Origin: JAGPFW01 sp964535155
GTDB lineage: Bacteria > Patescibacteriota > WWE3 > UBA101185 > UBA10185
NCBI GenBank assembly: GCA_964535155.1
Contig: CAZHSR010000027.1
Coordinates: forward strand, 1-12,283
Length of the DNA: 12,283 bases
Reading direction: 5' to 3'
The first letter of the stretch is position 1. Each line of letters opens with the position of its first letter. Shown here in pieces: positions 11,092 to 12,283 of the stretch. The position numbers and the translations under genes are program-made. The notes beneath the pieces are model-generated. The model did no database searches and was not told the origin of the DNA. It was given only the letters and a program-made list of their open reading frames with translations.

Positions 11092-12039
11092 CTAAGCCAC
11101 CTGATTTATAGGCTTTTCATTGTACACAAGCACTTCCACAACATTATCCGCAGCCATTCTAGCCATTTGAATCCTTGCTTCTTTTGTAGCACTAGCAATA
11201 TGTGGCGTTAAAACAACATTTTTCAAAGCTTTTAACTCTTCAGGAACTTCAGGCTCTTCCTCAAAAACATCAAGTGCTGCCCCTGCAATCCAATCCTCTT
11301 GCAAAGCTCTAATTAAGGCTTTCTCATTTATAACTGGGCCTCTTGCCGTATTTATTAAATAAGCGGTTGGTTTCATTTGCTTTAGTTGAGCCTCATCTAT
11401 TAAATGGTGGGTACTTTCGGTTAGGGAGCAGTTTAAAGAGACCACATCCGAAATTTCTAAAAGCTTTTCTAAAGTTGCAAATTCCGCTCCAGAAGCGGGT
11501 TGTTGATACCTGTCGCAATAAACAATGCGCATGTCAAAGCCATTTCTAGCAATGTCAGCTGTGTGACGACCAATTCTCCCAAATCCAACAACTCCAAAAG
11601 TTTTTCCTCTAAATTTTGAGCCTAGAAAAATCATGGGATCCCAGTACTTGTATTTACCTTCTCTAACATATTTATCAGCATTAACCACTTGTTTTCCAAC
11701 GGCCATCATGAGCGCAATTGTGTGTTCTGCCACGGATTCTGTTAAATCCCCAGGGGTATTAGAAACAAAAATGCCTTTTTCTTTAGCTGTGGCAATATCT
11801 ATATGGTCATATCCAACCGAATAAGCTGCAATAATTTTTAAATTTTTTCCTGCGGCAATAATGTCTTTATCAATTTGATCTGGGATAACAGGAATTAAGG
11901 CGTCCGCATCTTTTATAGCTTCTAGCATTTCCTCTTTGGAAAGGGGAGGACCTTGTCTGTAATCTAAAGTAATTTCCGGATGCTCTTGGAGAATCCTAAT
12001 TCCTGCTTCTGGGATTTCTCTGGTTATGAGTACTTTCAT
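11092..12039 (-). CDS. D-2-hydroxyacid dehydrogenase (glyoxylate/hydroxypyruvate reductase or phosphoglycerate dehydrogenase-like)
   Basis: This NAD(P)-dependent enzyme interconverts a 2-oxoacid and a D-2-hydroxyacid. At 315 residues it has the family's single catalytic and nucleotide-binding pair, with no C-terminal ACT domain as in long PGDHs. It shows YSVGYDHID (73-81), VGFGRIG (151-157, Rossmann glycines), YCD at 174-176, NTARGPV with Arg233, LDVFEEEP with the catalytic Glu near 262, and TPHIASAT with His280. The Asp at 176, at the end of the second Rossmann strand, suggests NADH rather than NADPH. The exact substrate cannot be decided; glyoxylate reductase (GyaR-like) is my first choice. 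The start at 12039 lies 6 nt after an extended -10 (TGCTAAGAT). The stop is TAG. Confidence 0.9.
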   Translation of the reverse strand: MKVLITREIPEAGIRILQEHPEITLDYRQGPPLSKEEMLEAIKDADALIPVIPDQIDKDIIAAGKNLKIIAAYSVGYDHIDIATAKEKGIFVSNTPGDLTESVAEHTIALMMAVGKQVVNADKYVREGKYKYWDPMIFLGSKFRGKTFGVVGFGRIGRHTADIARNGFDMRIVYCDRYQQPASGAEFATLEKLLEISDVVSLNCSLTESTHHLIDEAQLKQMKPTAYLINTARGPVINEKALIRALQEDWIAGAALDVFEEEPEVPEELKALKNVVLTPHIASATKEARIQMARMAADNVVEVLVYNEKPINQVA

Positions 12040-12045
12040 ATTAAA

Positions 12046-12054
12046 ATCTTAGCA
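12046..12054 (-). promoter_or_regulatory. Extended -10 (TGCTAAGAT) of the dehydrogenase gene
   Basis: TG-C-TAAGAT ends 6 nt before the ATG at 12039, in the 41-bp gap after the DinD-like stop codon, giving the dehydrogenase/DsbA-like pair its own promoter. Confidence 0.55.
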
Positions 12055-12080
12055 TATTTGGAGGCTTGGTTTGTGTAAAA

Positions 12081-12283
12081 TTAATCCCTTTTTTTGAGAA
12101 ACTTTTTTTCTTCGGTTTTAAGCTTTTTTTCAACCTTTTTAACATCCTCTTCTGGCGGAAGAGATTCAGGGCGAATACCTCTTTCTATTAAAGTATTTCT
12201 AACACTTTGATTGTTAGTGGTATGTTCTCTTGAAATTTCCGACTCTGACTTCTTGTCGTGAGCCTTTACATTAAAAATTGTTA
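12081..12283 (-). CDS. C-terminal part of a DinD-like (DNA damage-inducible protein D) protein, cut by window edge
   Basis: An open frame runs in from the right edge on the minus strand and ends in TAA at 12081. It gives 66 residues beginning TIFNVKAHDKKSESEIS. The segment REHTTNNQSVRNTLIERGI, followed by RPESLPPEEDVKKVEKKLK and a lysine-rich end, matches my recollection of the C-terminus of DinD family proteins ('H..NN..VR..L..RGI.PE.LP..EDVKK.ER'). DinD is induced by DNA damage in E. coli, where it affects RecA filaments. The N-terminal BRO-like domain would be outside the window. The assignment rests on this pattern alone. Confidence 0.7.
   Translation of the reverse strand, partial: TIFNVKAHDKKSESEISREHTTNNQSVRNTLIERGIRPESLPPEEDVKKVEKKLKTEEKKFLKKRD

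Noticed and set aside
1..12283. CRISPR arrays, insertion sequences, prophage genes
   Set aside because: No regularly spaced direct repeats, transposase, integrase or terminal inverted repeats with target duplications were found.

Overview
The window is AT-rich and gene-dense and uses the standard genetic code. It looks like a chromosomal segment of a small-genome bacterium. My best guess is the Candidate Phyla Radiation (Patescibacteria, perhaps Microgenomates). That placement is inferred from compact single-domain housekeeping proteins, minimal intergenic space, apparently leaderless promoters and the protein flavour. No rRNA or other phylogenetic marker is present to prove it. A run of ten Ns (1689-1698) marks a scaffold gap, so this is probably a draft or metagenome assembly.

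Layout. Positions 1-2640 form a minus-strand island of translation RNAs: a truncated tRNA-Ala(CGC), tRNA-Arg(GCG), a two-TM membrane protein, tRNA-Ser(GCU), a 63-residue orphan protein, tmRNA (ssrA) and, just upstream of it, smpB. Together tmRNA and SmpB are the trans-translation ribosome-rescue pair. metG (methionyl-tRNA synthetase) follows at 2707-4155. Positions 4200-4670 hold no protein gene. They contain an anomalous tRNA-like gene and a predicted small RNA with a near-consensus promoter and a strong terminator. Next come a minus-strand operon (Hanks-type kinase-like protein plus DUF192 protein) and, diverging from it, a plus-strand series: UvrD/PcrA helicase, a 61-residue orphan, rsmA (16S rRNA dimethyladenosine methyltransferase) and nth (endonuclease III). 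On the minus strand at the right are a membrane-anchored DsbA-like/cupredoxin-like fusion, a D-2-hydroxyacid dehydrogenase and the C-terminus of a DinD-like protein that runs off the edge.

Themes. Most genes serve translation (tRNAs, tmRNA/SmpB, MetRS, RsmA) or DNA repair (PcrA, Nth, perhaps DinD). Almost every transcription unit has an extended -10 motif (TGNTANNNT) only 6-8 nt upstream of its start codon and no Shine-Dalgarno, pointing to pervasive leaderless mRNAs.

Best leads. (1) The predicted 5' end of the small RNA at 4226-4313 is complementary over 17 nt (one G-U) to the D/anticodon-arm region of the adjacent tRNA-like gene, whose best cloverleaf has a 6-nt anticodon loop with no usable anticodon. 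(2) A three-block structured repeat lies downstream of both tRNA-Ser and tmRNA. (3) A thioredoxin-fold/cupredoxin-fold fusion has lost the CxxC and the copper ligands. All of this comes from reading the sequence by eye; no database search or folding program was run.
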